Assembly: GCA_963969595.1 (NCBI GenBank)
Contig: OZ018408.1
Coordinates: 4,213,823 to 4,277,822, forward strand
Reading direction: 5' to 3'
Source of the DNA: Neckera pumila
Lineage: Eukaryota; Streptophyta; Bryopsida; Hypnales; Neckeraceae
DNA: 64,000 nt
Positions 34,500-46,522 of the stretch are shown piece after piece (the first letter of the stretch is position 1; each line of letters starts with the position of its first letter). The position numbers and the translations under genes are program-made. The notes under the pieces are model-generated. The model had not been told where the DNA came from. It searched no databases and saw only the letters and a list, made by a program, of their open reading frames with translations.

Positions 34500-35189
34500 G
34501 TTGTTTGAACGAAGAAAGGCCCAGATGACTCAATTCTTTGAAGCTAGCTTCCGGTACTGGAAATTGCATCGAGTTTCAACCAGCGTTCTGCAAGCAACCT
34601 GCGGCAGCTCTCTCATTCTGAGCTTTCTCTGAGCTTTCCCTGTGAATGCCGAACCGATTATCTTACGCACGACTTGAGTTCAACAACTTCCACTAAAGTG
34701 AAGAGGACATGACTCTAGAACGGATGCAGTGCTTTCATCAAGACAAGATTCGAAGTTGCTATATCGAAATTCCTTGCTTTTTTCCTTGAAGATCTATCAC
34801 TTCACTACTGTAGTGATAATAATACTAATGAAGGTATATCTGAATAAATGAAGGTAATGGGGTCAGCTCTCCTGCATGCATTGCACCAATTTTTGCGGCT
34901 GTCCATGCACCGGAACTGCAGGCGAAAACTTTGCCTTCCACCCTTGGCCGCCACGTGAACCATTCAGCACCATCTTTACAATCAGCATGAATGGTTGTCT
35001 CATCCATAGCACTGTATGTAAAATTGTATCTTTCATTCGACAAGAGTTTCGCCCACATTGTGTGCAAAAAAATCGTATCTAAGTGGTGGATTCAAGTGGC
35101 GCAGTCAACAATACCTTAAATTTGTCCTAATTTTGAGAGACAGGGAACTTTGGCGCTCTAGTATGAGCATGTCTCTTTTGAGGTGATAG
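34500..35189. repeat. Duplicated 5' flank of U2
   Basis: Parallels U1 upstream sequence to 35080 (matching 5995-6154 plus 6724-7150, without H1). Includes 'CTGCATGCATTGC', 'GAAAACTTTGCC' and 'CGCCCACATTGTGTGCAAA'. Confidence 0.7.
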
Positions 35190-35622
35190 TAGGGGTTGTT
35201 ACGCATCCTCGGAGAATGGGATTGTCATAAAGTCAAAGAAATTTGTGAGAGAATTGAGGAGCCAATGGCAAGCGGTTTTGCTTGGAGGATGTGTGACACC
35301 CCTTTCTGGTGTTCGGAATGTGGAGAATTTTCTCCGAGAATGGGGTAATTGAAGCTGCTTTCACGAACACAATCACTGCACGACGGTGCAACAATGGGGT
35401 GAAATTCTGGCAACGGAGAGGTGAAACGAGGGAACGCAAGATCAAAAAAATTTTGGAGAAAATTCTTCAAGCCATTTTCTTCACCTACGTAGGAGAAGAA
35501 AGGCTGCCATGCAATTTTAGAGAATGAGACCTCCGCCCGCCTTGCGCATCCATCGATACGGCTCCACGTGCCAATTCTCCGAGAATTGCAAGCAAGTTGA
35601 AGGAAATGCATGACAACCCCTA
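35190..35622. mobile_element. TIR element H2
   Basis: Left end TAGGGGTTGTTACGCATCCT, right end complement of TAGGGGTTGTCATGCATTTC. It shares 'GTGTGACACCCCTTT' and 'TCTCCGAGAATG' phrases with H1 at 6155. No transposase. The superfamily is not assigned. Confidence 0.65.
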
Positions 35623-37878
35623 GTGACAAAGTATTTTATCACAAAATATCACAAAATGAATAATCTCAAAAGCCTTTGTTTGCAAAATCTATAAAATAAT
35701 CATTATCATTACATTGTAGAGTACATGTAGTGACAATGACAAACTGACATAACTGTGGAAACTCATAATCAATTAAAAAACAAGTACATGTGTCATTTTT
35801 TCATTTGATGAAAAACATATGAGAGTAATTATATTAAATTCATGTGTGAAGATTGAAAAACCCTCAGTTGTATATGAATCTCATGGAAACGTCATGTGAC
35901 ATTTATATTGAGTTGATGTGATTTTCACAAGGTTGAAATAGGGCAATTTATACAAATTGTTCGTACTCCCTAGCAACACAATCTTCTGAACATTCATGCT
36001 CTGGTTACACTTAGAACTACAGTACAGTAAACATCTGACAGTGTAAGAGTTCTCTGAGCTTCTGATTGTTGTATCAATTTCACAAAAATGAGGATTAGAT
36101 TTTAATCATATAAGGTAACTATCACCTAAAATCAACCATGTTCTAATGGCGACCCCTATCTAGGAAGGACTGACATGTTGCTTGAAGTATGTTCTACTGT
36201 CAATGATGAGTTAGGTAGGCTTAATTGGTCGCTTTAAGAGCATACACCTTAGTGTGAGTCCAATCACTTGGTTTCACCAGACAACAACGTTCACCAAGTG
36301 CAAGGAAGGAAGTTACACGTGAAATCAAGGACGAAATCAAGGAAATCAAGGAATTGCAACAAGACATAATGCATACAAAATCACTTCTCCACTGCACTCC
36401 GAAACTACAAAGACCAAACTAAGCAATTGCACCTCCCGTCAAAGCTGTGAACACAAAATTCACATCATACAACTTGCACATTCACAGCGTGAAGAAAAGG
36501 ATGGAAAAAACTTGTAAGTTCACAGAGTGAACATGAAGATTCACAGAACTTGCACACTGGTAGGGTTTGAACCCTAATCTCTATAGATGGTCGAGCTGAT
36601 AAGGGCAACTATTTTTTCGCAAAATTAAGACCGCCAGCATTGGGAGAGGGGGGTCAATTTTATTAAATTGAGATTGATGTCGGGTTTTTCATTGAAGGGG
36701 ATCTGTTCAGTGGATAAGGGGGATAGCATGGTGATTCAACTAAAACCTCAAATGACGACATTGAATCAATATAGTTTGAGAGTCAGTTTTGAAGTTAAGT
36801 TTTATCAACCAGTCATGGAACTCACACATTCAAGATAACCAGATACTCACATGGCGCAATATTTCGGGTATTCGGTTAATGATATATTCCTCAGGAATTG
36901 ATCACTCTGAGCTTCATCCTTAGCTTAGTCTTACATGAGTCCCAGCATTAGATCCAGAGTGCACTTGATAATTATAGAGTTTCCAATGAGAAACTTCTAA
37001 CCTAATAAAATTCTATGCCCTTGGCATTATAGAAACTGTGCTGTGAGTGCAGGGTACTCCTTTCATCCTTGTGTGACATGAAACTTGGGTGAGCACCGGC
37101 TTATTGTATCATTTGAGTGATACGTAATCCCTTTAGCTCTAGTGGTGGTGTTGTGTACAGAGGTTTCATGGATTTTGTCTCGTTTCACGTATAGCGAACA
37201 TGCGAATTGTTCAAATCGGTTTGAGCAAGCTGAGTCCAGATGCACTGCACTCAAGTATAGTGTCCCTACATTAATAAACTGAAAAAATCTGTCAACACTC
37301 TCTCAAACTAGGAGCTTAAATATGCAATTCCTTGGTTACATATCATGCAACCAAATCTTTGTGAATCTAGTTGTAAGACGATTGCATTTCAAATAGCCTT
37401 TAATTACATATCAAAATATCCTTGTAAGGAGAGTCATAGAATTTTGTTCAACGAGTTTATGTGACACTCAGCTCAACATGGCTGTTGCTTCGTCTTTCCC
37501 AAACTTTTCCTGTATACAAATGTAGTTTGAAAGAGTGCTTTATACAAAACAAAGTTCAACAAAGTCTCAAAGCTAAATAGAGACTGAAAGTAATAAGATG
37601 TCTAGAAAAGAGTTCTTCAAAATTTGACATCCCAGTACTTCCATACGCTGGAGAGCACAAGTTGCATGAGCAGTACGTGGCTGCCAGCCCACACAAGGAA
37701 AGTTTTGATTATCCCCTATCACACAAATGGGTTAGGTCCTCAGGAGCCCTCATAGCGATGTCTACTTGAAACAACCTTGTTGTGACCAAGCAATAAGCGA
37801 ACAGAAAACTCTGCTGTAAAATTCTCCAGAGCAACTAAAGGTTCTTGCTTCAAGCTCTCAGTCGAGTTTTAGCGTAAT
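35623..37878. other. Intergenic; 3' flank of U3 shared with U4
   Basis: 37050-37250 and 37550-37720 parallel 45730-45920 and 46190-46360 downstream of U4, so the duplication that made these genes included their 3' flanks. 36350-36420 carries a piece of the 7.75 kb sequence. No gene is supported. Confidence 0.45.
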
Positions 37879-39249
37879 TTAACCTTGGCTAAAGGGCAGT
37901 CTGCACGTTGGACAAGTGTCATAACCTGCAAGCAAATAGTGCCTCGCGCACTCCGGATGCACAGCGTGGCTGCATGTTGTGTCAGTCGTGGATGGTGCAT
38001 CGATAGACCCAAAACAAAGAGCACAAGTGATCTCACACTCATGCTCTACTTCCTGCCCAGTGCCACCTAGCCTCACAGCGTAATGATGAGGCTACTCCAA
38101 TCTGCGGTGTTCTGTCCTTCAGCGTCGTCGAACGTCTGGTACTCCTTTGTGGTAGTCACGTTCCACTTGCTCATCATGTCAACTCCGGAGTCTTTCTTGC
38201 GACCCTCAAACATCCACTCGCATCCCCAAAACCGACATGTTGCAGCAGTTATACTTTTATTACAGCTTGGACAATTCACAGGTTCAGCAATGTTGAACAC
38301 AGTGAAGCCCTTACGGCTCCATACGTCACAATCATGTGCTGCACACTCGACATTTTGGCACTTCCCTCGGATATTCAGGCCAGGGGAAATTCGCCTCCAA
38401 GACTCGGCAGGATTCGCTTTCGTGGTACGTCTTCGGTTCGGCAATATGTATGTTTTTAAAGAAGACATATTCTGCATGTCTACGAAACTTTGTGACTGTG
38501 TACGATTCGCATATCCGCCAGGCAACCTCCCAACAACATGCACAGTCGACCCAGATACCGGCAGCGAGAAATTGTCTGGCGACAGACGCTTTCCACCACA
38601 AATCATCTGGAAGTCCTGCTTTGGGGAAGAGCCCTCGTGATCTCGAATGGCATTCTCCACATCGGCTATGGAGCTTTCGAATGGCAGGTGAACTACGAAT
38701 GATACACCCTGGAGGCTTCTCACAACCAAGCATACAGAGCCACTAACCTTGGGTGACGTGCCCAGTCTTGTACGCACTGAGAAGCGAGGCGATTTTCCGA
38801 CCTTCATCATGGTGGGCAAGAGATGCGCCAATTGCCGATCATCGCCCAAGCACATCCCTCGGTACAAAAGCTCCTGCACTGATAAGTTGTGACGAGTGGC
38901 GATGGCTCTCTTCAATTGATGCACTGTTCGAATGTTGTTGATGCTGACTGAGAGAACGTTGCTCAATCGCCTGCCCTGAATGTTGGTGATATCAAGCATC
39001 AGCTCCACGTTTGCCTTGACATTGGTGCTCCTGCACATGAAGAAAATGAGTTGTAACAAGTGTTGGTTAGGTCATGCCCTTCTCTATCTGATTTCAAGAT
39101 CATCAATTGAAACACCTCTTGATTCAATAGTTACACTAAATTTGCAACCCTGGTATATTTCGAAAAGAAAGAATGCTCACTATATAAAATTTGGAAACAT
39201 GGACGTACCTTGGGGAACGTGGATTAGTCTCTCGCATGGATTTCGTCAT
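37879..39249 (-). CDS. U3: double ubiquitin-like, cysteine-rich protein; RING displaced by a frameshift
   Basis: Exon 1 39249-39209 (MTKSMRETNPRSP) joins exon 2 from 39030 in phase 2 (donor GTACGT, acceptor ATGTGCAG). The frame stays open to a TGA at 38073-38075, giving 332 residues: first ubiquitin-like domain, second one (VCLVVRSLQGVSFVVHLP ... ending VVGRLPGG), and the cysteine-rich domain with GLNIRGKCQNVECAAHDC and CGFWGCEWMF-like motifs (here CRFWGCEWMF). The RING-H2 segment (CALC, CSHAVHPEC, CPTC) is intact but in another frame at 38076-37879. Restoring it needs one base between ...ATTACG and CTGTGAGG, where paralogues have ATTAC(C/G)GYC. So either a young pseudogene, a RING-less protein, or an assembly error. 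Related genes are U4 and U6. Confidence 0.7.
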
Positions 39250-40116
39250 GTTCACTGTTTCAAAGTAAGATTTGACTGCAATTAGAAGCTGCCGTATGGT
39301 GCCTGAGATCTGAATCTGGAAGTAGCTTCAACAAAGACGGATCAAAGGAACAGAGGATTCCTACCAACTCACTGAGTCTACCCCCTCAGCCCAAGAAAAA
39401 CTGTCAACCATAGCATTTGTACCCATAGAAAACACTCGCAAACTTCGAAGCAAGATTTGCACTCTTGCAATACATTGAGCACAATCGATCTAACAAGCCT
39501 AGCGTCTTCAGGATGTAGCAAAACAATTCTTCTCCCGAAGTTTCCCAGGAGAAATTGAGCAAGCAGAAATAATGTCACTAACCCAGTTCGCGGAGATGGA
39601 TATTTCAGCAACTTGACGACGAAGTCCCACAAGCTTAAGAAATCATTCGGAATTGAAAACAACATCAACACAGAATGTTGAGTCTTGACAAATCAACACT
39701 CACAACAACTGCAACCTTGAAGGACCTCATGCCTTGTCCTTTATACAAATGAGCCTCAGCCACAGCAGATGTTCATTCAAACTGGTTCATGAATTAAATG
39801 TGATTGGAGGTCATGAACTAAGAAGCTAGAAAGTTATGATTTTTAGCAGATGGGCCACTCTCAGAATGATTAGTTTATGTGTGATTGATCAGTTTTGAGG
39901 ACCGCAAGGTGGCATTCAGACTTGAGTGGGAAGTTATCATGATATACTGTAGTAGAATATCAAATCACTTTGAAATGTAAGGTAACAGGTCCATTTACCA
40001 GGTGAATCAAAATTGGGGTCAGTTGGTGCATTGGATGAATTTTCAGTGAAAGAAGGATGAAATCTGGAGTGAACGCAAGAAGGGGCACAATTTTTGGAAT
40101 GTTGAACATTTAGTTA
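39250..40116. other. Upstream region of U3, unassigned
   Basis: 39720-39760 parallels 48005-48025 plus 48959-48985 upstream of U4, where A4 is inserted. No promoter motif is assigned; the rest is unknown. Confidence 0.4.
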
Positions 40117-40197
40117 CTACCTCTGTTTCTAAAAAAGACCCGTGTTTTCTTTGTAAAATACAAAGAAAACACAAGTCTTTTTCAGAAACAGAGGGAG
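40117..40197. mobile_element. Stowaway-like MITE
   Basis: An 81-bp near-perfect hairpin: CTACCTCTGTTTCTAAAAAA on the left and TTTTTCAGAAACAGAGGGAG on the right, flanked by TA on each side (40115-40116, 40198-40199). CTCCCTCYGT ends and a TA duplication are the signature of plant Stowaway (Tc1/mariner) MITEs. Confidence 0.9.
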
Positions 40198-43100
40198 TAT
40201 AATTTTTGAAAGTAAAAGCTAGCAGGATGCTATTTCAATTCATAGGTGGTGTAGTACAAGCATATGGCATAGTTTTGTGAATGGGCCATGATGTATCCCA
40301 AAAGTGATCCTCGTGTATTTAAATGGCACATAGCATGGGGATCAAAAATTGTCCCTCACTAATTGAAAATGGAACATTCATTACCATATTTCTACTAAGT
40401 AAATTGAATGAAATATTATGGGTTCTCATTTGTCTTATATTTTTTTTTATTTACTACATTACCATTTCTCTTTTGCATCCATTTGGAGTGAAATGTACGT
40501 TGGTAACCGTGATTCACCATGACCACTATAAGTTTTGTTTTTGGTTAGCTTTTGCAATGGTTTATTTTCTTTGTCCAATATCTAATTATAAATTTTCTTG
40601 TACCTATTCAAAGTACTTTGGAATGCACTTTCAATGGTAGAAATTTTAAGTTTTAATGACAAAGCATTCAAAAGTTAGAGTTAAAGTTAGAGAGTTAAGT
40701 TAGAGTTATTTGGTAGAGCATTGGAGTGCATTGAGAATACCCTAAATTTGATTCTGAAAGATGCAACCATGCTTTTTTTAAAAGCCTGGGGAACAATCAT
40801 TTCATGGTTTCTTATTCATGCATTAGACTTTGTAGCCTTCAATAGTGGTGGCATTGTTCCTTCATGCTAATTTCTTATGGTAATTTGTAATAAAATTTGT
40901 TTTGCAATGTGTTTTAGACATTAGAGAAGCTAATTATATTAAATGAAAATAAAATAAAACTCAAAATGCAAGTCAAATGAAAGAAAATTAAGTTTTGTAC
41001 TTTATTCCATTCAAACCTTCTTCTCTTGGTTTTAAGATAATTAGAAAAGACTCCAATGCCTTTGGAGGGGTTTGAAGAAAAGGTTACATCTAGAATTACA
41101 AGGTTTAAAGTATTTTAATGGGATACATTTTCCTTTGTTTCTCATGCAATTTTCAAAATTGTAAGTACTCATTTTAAACTTATAAACTCCATACTTCATA
41201 TTCAATCGTTCTAATGTTAGATGTCATTAGAAAACCATGAAATGGTTTGATGTTAGATTCAATTCCAATGTTAGATGTCATTATAAAGAATTGAATAAAT
41301 TTTGTAGGAAATCAATAAGTTCAAGGTCTAAAAAATGTACTTTGTTCACTAAATAACAAATAAGCATTTAGGTTGTAGGATCAAAGAATAAACACAACAA
41401 GAAAGCAAGAGGGCTTAACTATCCTCTCAAAGACACCAATTAACCTTGCCCAATAAAATACTAGCCATCCTTGCTAAAAAAATATAATTTCACCTTCAAA
41501 AAAAAGAAATATAAATGTGTAGATACAAATATGGATGTGGATACAAACATGAATAGAAATACAAATGTTAGTATGTACATGCTTTTACAACTTTTAAACC
41601 AAACATAAACAATATATTTGAAACAAAAAACAAAAAATATGTAATGGCAGAGATTCACTTTATGAACAAAAGACACACAAAAGAACTTGAGAAGTGTTAG
41701 TTATCGACATAAGAGACAAATTCCCTTGTTGTTTTTGAGAATTTTCAGCATGCAAATGGATGCTAAGTGTATCATGTACGTTTTATGAACAATGGCAACA
41801 ATGTCTGATCAATTCTTTCATATGAGTATATGAAGACAAGTAGATGGCCTACACCTCCAGCTTCCTAAATGATTATAATTGATCACCTTGAGTATTGGGG
41901 GATGACAAATAAGACAATTTGAGAGTGAAGGTATATATTGTATAAGAGTAGAACATTACATCAAATTGGAATAGAAAGTGTTTATGACAAGCTCATGCAA
42001 TAGTTCTTGAACAATGGTTTTATGAACAATGGCAACAATGCACTTAAATAGCTCTTGAATGATACATGTATGTAAAGTTAATGCTCATAATGTGCATAGC
42101 AATTGGATCCAAAATTGCCTTTGAGATGGCACTTTGGTCTCTCTGTCAAGAACTATCACTTCCATGCCAATTCATTCCAATTTTCAATAGTCTCAGTGCA
42201 ATATTTTGGATATCCCTTAAAGCAAGTTTTACTAAGATTTCACACCTGAGTAGCTTTACCTTTGAGCTTAGCCAGCTAAGTATAAGTTCTATGTGCACTT
42301 GTAGAATTCCAAAATTTATTTCTCCGTTAGTCCAATTGGAAGGCCTACAAAGGAATCTACAAATTGAAGATTGATAACTTGTTTTTGATATTCAAAAGTT
42401 CTCCATCTCTTTAATAAAAAAAAAAAAAAAAAAAAAAACTCGTGTAAAACATGTAGTTATTGAAATTACCAAATGTGATGCCGACTTAGAGGCCGGCATA
42501 CAAAGGTTGTAAAAGCTCGGATAAATTTATAGCTTTAAAATTGACTATAGCAAACTAATCCTAATCAATGAAACATTCCTTGTTTGCATCAACGCTGTTC
42601 TTTTGAACTCCATCTTCTAGGAACCAAATTTGGTATGTAGTCAATGATGAGCCAAAGAAATGATTGACTATTATCTCTAAGACTTAGAGTTTGCTCTTAA
42701 AGTGACCTCTTAAGAGCTGATTGCATTTGAAGGAAAGCTAAACTCATTGAAACAATTTTCAATAAATTTTCATAGGAAGAAAAATGGAATTGGCATCGAA
42801 TCTAAGTTGTTTTATAGTTTTTGGAGCTTCATGGAATTAATTACAGCTTTTTGAAGTTGAAACGCAGTGATCACTAAAAGCAACCACCTCTTGAAATGTA
42901 CACAGTTATTATATTGATACATTGGAGAAAGAAAAATGTACCCTTGTGTCAAAGATTGCTCTTAGAGCAAGGGCACTTTTTGAGCACCTTACCTTAGATG
43001 AGGGACTGATTATCATGGAATGAAGCTTCATTCACATTCACTTCTTTTATATTAAATTTAAATCAAAATTTGACCCCACATTTTAAGTGGATGAAGGCAT

Positions 43101-44357
43101 GTATATAAATTTTGGTAAACATTAGAATTTATAATAGTTTTTGGAAGAGATGCTAACTAGTACTTACAAAAATTTGTATTGATTACAATACACTTTTCAA
43201 TCATAGGTTTATTATTGCAATGAAAAGTATTATTGTGGATGAAAATCATCCATGTCAACCAAATTAGTGAAAAAAATACTATTCTATGGTAATAGATGTT
43301 AGTAAAACACTCATCTAGAATTTTCTACAAATTTAAAAGAAAAGATAGCTAGAATTTGAAAACTATATTTGATTAACTGGACTCAAATGCAAAACAAATT
43401 ATTTTTCTTGACAAATTTTAATATCAGCAAAAATAAAACCAAAAATTCAAAATACAATTAAGAAGTTATATTCAGCTTTACAACATTTTTGGCAACAAAG
43501 ATCTTGTGCAAAATCCAAAAGTAACTTAGGTTACCTAAAACAAATTTGAAAAGAGTGTGGGATGACTAAAATTCTTTAATGCTAATTCTAGATGGAAATC
43601 ACTCATAATCCATATCTTAAATGAGTTTGTTTGAATGTTTTGTTTTAAATTGTTTATTTGTTTTGTTTGTTAAGGTGGGATCTTAGTCTAGATTTATGTA
43701 TCTTTTGGTTCTATATTTAGAACGGTTAGAAAGCTCTCTATGAAGAAGGGTGCACGGACTTTGTTTTGTGGTGTTTTAACTCATGGCAAAAGAGATGTTG
43801 ACTTTTAAAGTTTTTATGAAGAAAAATTTGAAATTTATTTTAATTTATTTTAATATACTATGGCAACAAAACAAGGTAAACTAGTAGATTATAACATCAA
43901 CAATCATTGTCATTTTGGCAATAACAATGTTCCAAGGCTTAGAATTTAATTTCCAAAATGTACTATCATTGTACAAATTCAATGTATGAAAATCTAAGTC
44001 ATTTGGGCATGATACATTTTTTTGAGTGTGTAGATATCAAAAAAGACCTTCAATCCTATTCAAAGACCAATAAGAATCAAGAATTCATGTATTTAAGACC
44101 CCATACCAAAGTTTATAAGAAAACTATAGCAAAGAATTTAAGAAACTTTGTTACCTTCTTGAAAGAGCATTGTAATAGGTATAATTATGACTTTAGCCTC
44201 TAAATTTTATAGATCATTCATACTGTCTTTAGAAATTTTCAAATTTGATGTGGTTTTGCCTCACCACCACCATACAAATTATTGTATTTGACGTTGTTGG
44301 ATTTCCAAATTACCTCACTAGAAATATCTCTTTTGTGCACTTAATTGGTTGTGCATT
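40198..44357. other. Long AT-rich gene-free stretch
   Basis: Nothing coding is supported. A ~24-nt poly(A) run lies at 42417-42440. 43640-43810 resembles the GC-rich insert at 58230-58400 (TTTTGTTTTGTTTGT, 'GAAAGCTCTCTATGAAGAAGGGTGCACGG', 'TTGGTTTTGTGGCGTTT'-like) but is decayed. Confidence 0.45.
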
Positions 44358-44657
44358 CATTACAGAAAATCTGGACTCTCCAGAGGGCTGTTTGGGAGAG
44401 TCCAGATTTTCGGCGGGAGTGCAAATACAGGGAAAAAAAAAAAAAAAATTAAAATTAAAATTAATTAATTAATCAATTAATTAATTTTTTTTTAATTTTT
44501 TTTTTTTAATCGGCAGTCCGACGGCAGTCCGACGGGGCACCTTGGCTGACTGCTCATCTTACACTGAATGTTGCAGCTTTTCGGCTAATTTTTTCTCTAA
44601 TTGCACATTGGCACGCACCCCAACCAGCCCTGTAGTGAGTCCAGATTTTCTCTAATG
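44358..44657. mobile_element. TIR MITE family C, copy C4
   Basis: Left end CATTACAGAAAATCTGGACT, right end complement of CATTAGAGAAAATCTGGACT. It carries an extra inverted GGACTCTCC...GGAGAGTCC pair near the left end, and an A/T spacer with an AATTAATTAATC palindrome (44450-44510). Confidence 0.75.
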
Positions 44658-45530
44658 GCTCAAACCCTAAATGCCCAAGGCCTTTTTTGAGCTTTTTGAA
44701 ATTTTCTTCAAATCTAAACAAAAGGTCCAAATTTTGATATATTTGATCAATTTAAAATTGTCACCGTTCAAAATAAAACTAGATTGTTATGGATCCGGTA
44801 GGAAATGAAAAGAAAACTAAGTATGTTACCATTGAATTGAAGATAATAATGTTTATCAAGAGGATGTTAAAACTACAAAAATGATCGCAAGTCTTTTAAT
44901 CTTCTTTTTACATGTCAAGTCTAAAATTGAAGTTATGGAAAGAAATATGAGGTTAAAGGACATAACATGCATAACTATAATCGACTAACGACTTCTTAGA
45001 ATCTATTCTATAATTTTTTTAAATGAACTTCTAATGTGATTTTTCCTCCAAGATTCAATGTATGTGAGGCTTTACAGTAAAATATCACGATTTGCAAAGG
45101 ACATCCTTTGATAAAATCTTCAATATAGAAATCATAGGAATTTTTTTTCAAAATTGGATTCTTGGTGCTTAAAATAAGTTTTAAAGGATATCCACAAACA
45201 TTAACAAGAAAAAACACCCCAAATAACTTTTTGGTAAAAATTGATTTAACTTCATAATTTAATTGACACCAAAATATGGTGCCTTGGGCATATAGAATTT
45301 AACCATTGGGCATATAGGGCAATACTCCTTCTAGAATGTGCGTTCTAAAACATAAATCAATACTTGCCCTAGATTATAGACGTTTGGTTATTTACATATA
45401 TGTCCCAATTTTTGGCGCTTGAATCTTGCCAATTTAACAAAATTGACTATTTATAGACACTGCTACTTCTAACATGCTGCCTCTACCAAAATCGAAATTT
45501 CGTTATAATTGTTGAGAGAAGAACCCTTTC
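44658..45530. other. AT-rich intergenic, possibly old MITE remains
   Basis: Starts CTCAAACCCTAAATGCCCAAGGCC, vaguely like the A-family termini, but no second end can be matched. No gene is supported. Confidence 0.3.
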
Positions 45531-45717
45531 ATGGCGAATTTCATTAAAATGGCAAAACTTTGGCACTTTTGCAGTTCAAAACGGTCGTTCTGAAATCTAT
45601 ACCTGTCCTGGATGGTTCAGAACGGCCCTTCTGAAATCTATACCTGTCCTAGATGGTTAAAATGGCACGCAATCAAAATGGCACACGGAATACCGCCATT
45701 TTAACAAAATTCCCCAT
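45531..45717. mobile_element. TIR MITE family B, copy B5
   Basis: Left end ATGGCGAATTTCATTAAAAT, right end complement of ATGGGGAATTTTGTTAAAAT. At 187 bp it is the shortest, cleanest copy, with two 'GAAATCTATACCTGTCCTRGATGGTT' units. Confidence 0.8.
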
Positions 45718-46522
45718 TTTCATACTTGTGGTGTATAAAACTTGGTGAGCTCAATGGCACCTGGTTTTATTATAATTTGAGTACTCTTCCGTTCAGTTCT
45801 TTTTGTGATAGTGTGTGCAGGGGGTTTCTTGGATTTGGTTTTGGTTCACGAATAGCATTTATATCTTGTGCGTGTTTTTCATATAGGTTGAAGCATACAG
45901 ACATCGCAATGGATCAGATGCACCATCTGAAACAGATGCAAAATTATGCGATTTCCCAGCTTCTCCATAGTCGAGCTCAGACTGGATGTTGCAATCCCTT
46001 AACAGGGAAAAAGTCAATGAAATCACAATATTTGCATATCAATGCAAGTCATTACGAGACTAGTTTGGGACCATTACAATTACATATCAAATAGCCAATT
46101 CAAGAGTTTTACAGAACGGAGCTTATGGGATGCCCAGCTGCAGGTTGGTCTTTCCCATCGCAACTATGTCTGAATACAAATCCTAATTTGAAAGAGTATC
46201 CTGTACAATCAAGCAAATCCTAGAACCAGGAAGATGAAAGAGAGTGTCCAAACAGTCTGAAAAATGGGACCAGAACTGCCGTTGCGTACTCTGGGAGAGC
46301 ACCATTTGAGCAGACAGTTCAGTTGCTGCTGGCCCGCACACATCAAAAGTTTCAATCGTGCTGTATCACAAAATTTCTAGGCCCAAAAATGCCCCTTCAA
46401 CTTCAAACGAAGTCCAGTGGAGCAGAACTTGTGAAACAACCTTGGTAAAAGCTAGCTTCACTTGCGCAAACTAAGTCAATGACAAACTGGATCGTAAAGC
46501 TAGACCTCCAGGGTGAGCATTT
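45718..46522. repeat. 3' flank of U4, related to 3' flank of U3
   Basis: Matches 37050-37720 in patches, e.g. 'GAGAGCACCATTTGAGCAGACAGTTCAGTTGCTGCTGGCC' region against 37652-37690. No gene is supported. Confidence 0.5.

Noticed and set aside
36550..36605. tRNA-like T-arm (GGGTTTGAACCC) near a GTCGAGCTGATAAG stretch
   Set aside because: No acceptor stem or anticodon arm could be folded around it; possibly a short tRNA-derived fragment but unsupported.
41461..41676. Hydrophobic minus frame (Phe/Leu/Val-rich)
   Set aside because: Produced by translation of A-rich DNA on the opposite strand; no conserved pattern.
42417..42440. Poly(A) run as the tail of a SINE or retrogene
   Set aside because: No recognisable retrotransposed sequence or target duplication flanks it; likely simple slippage.
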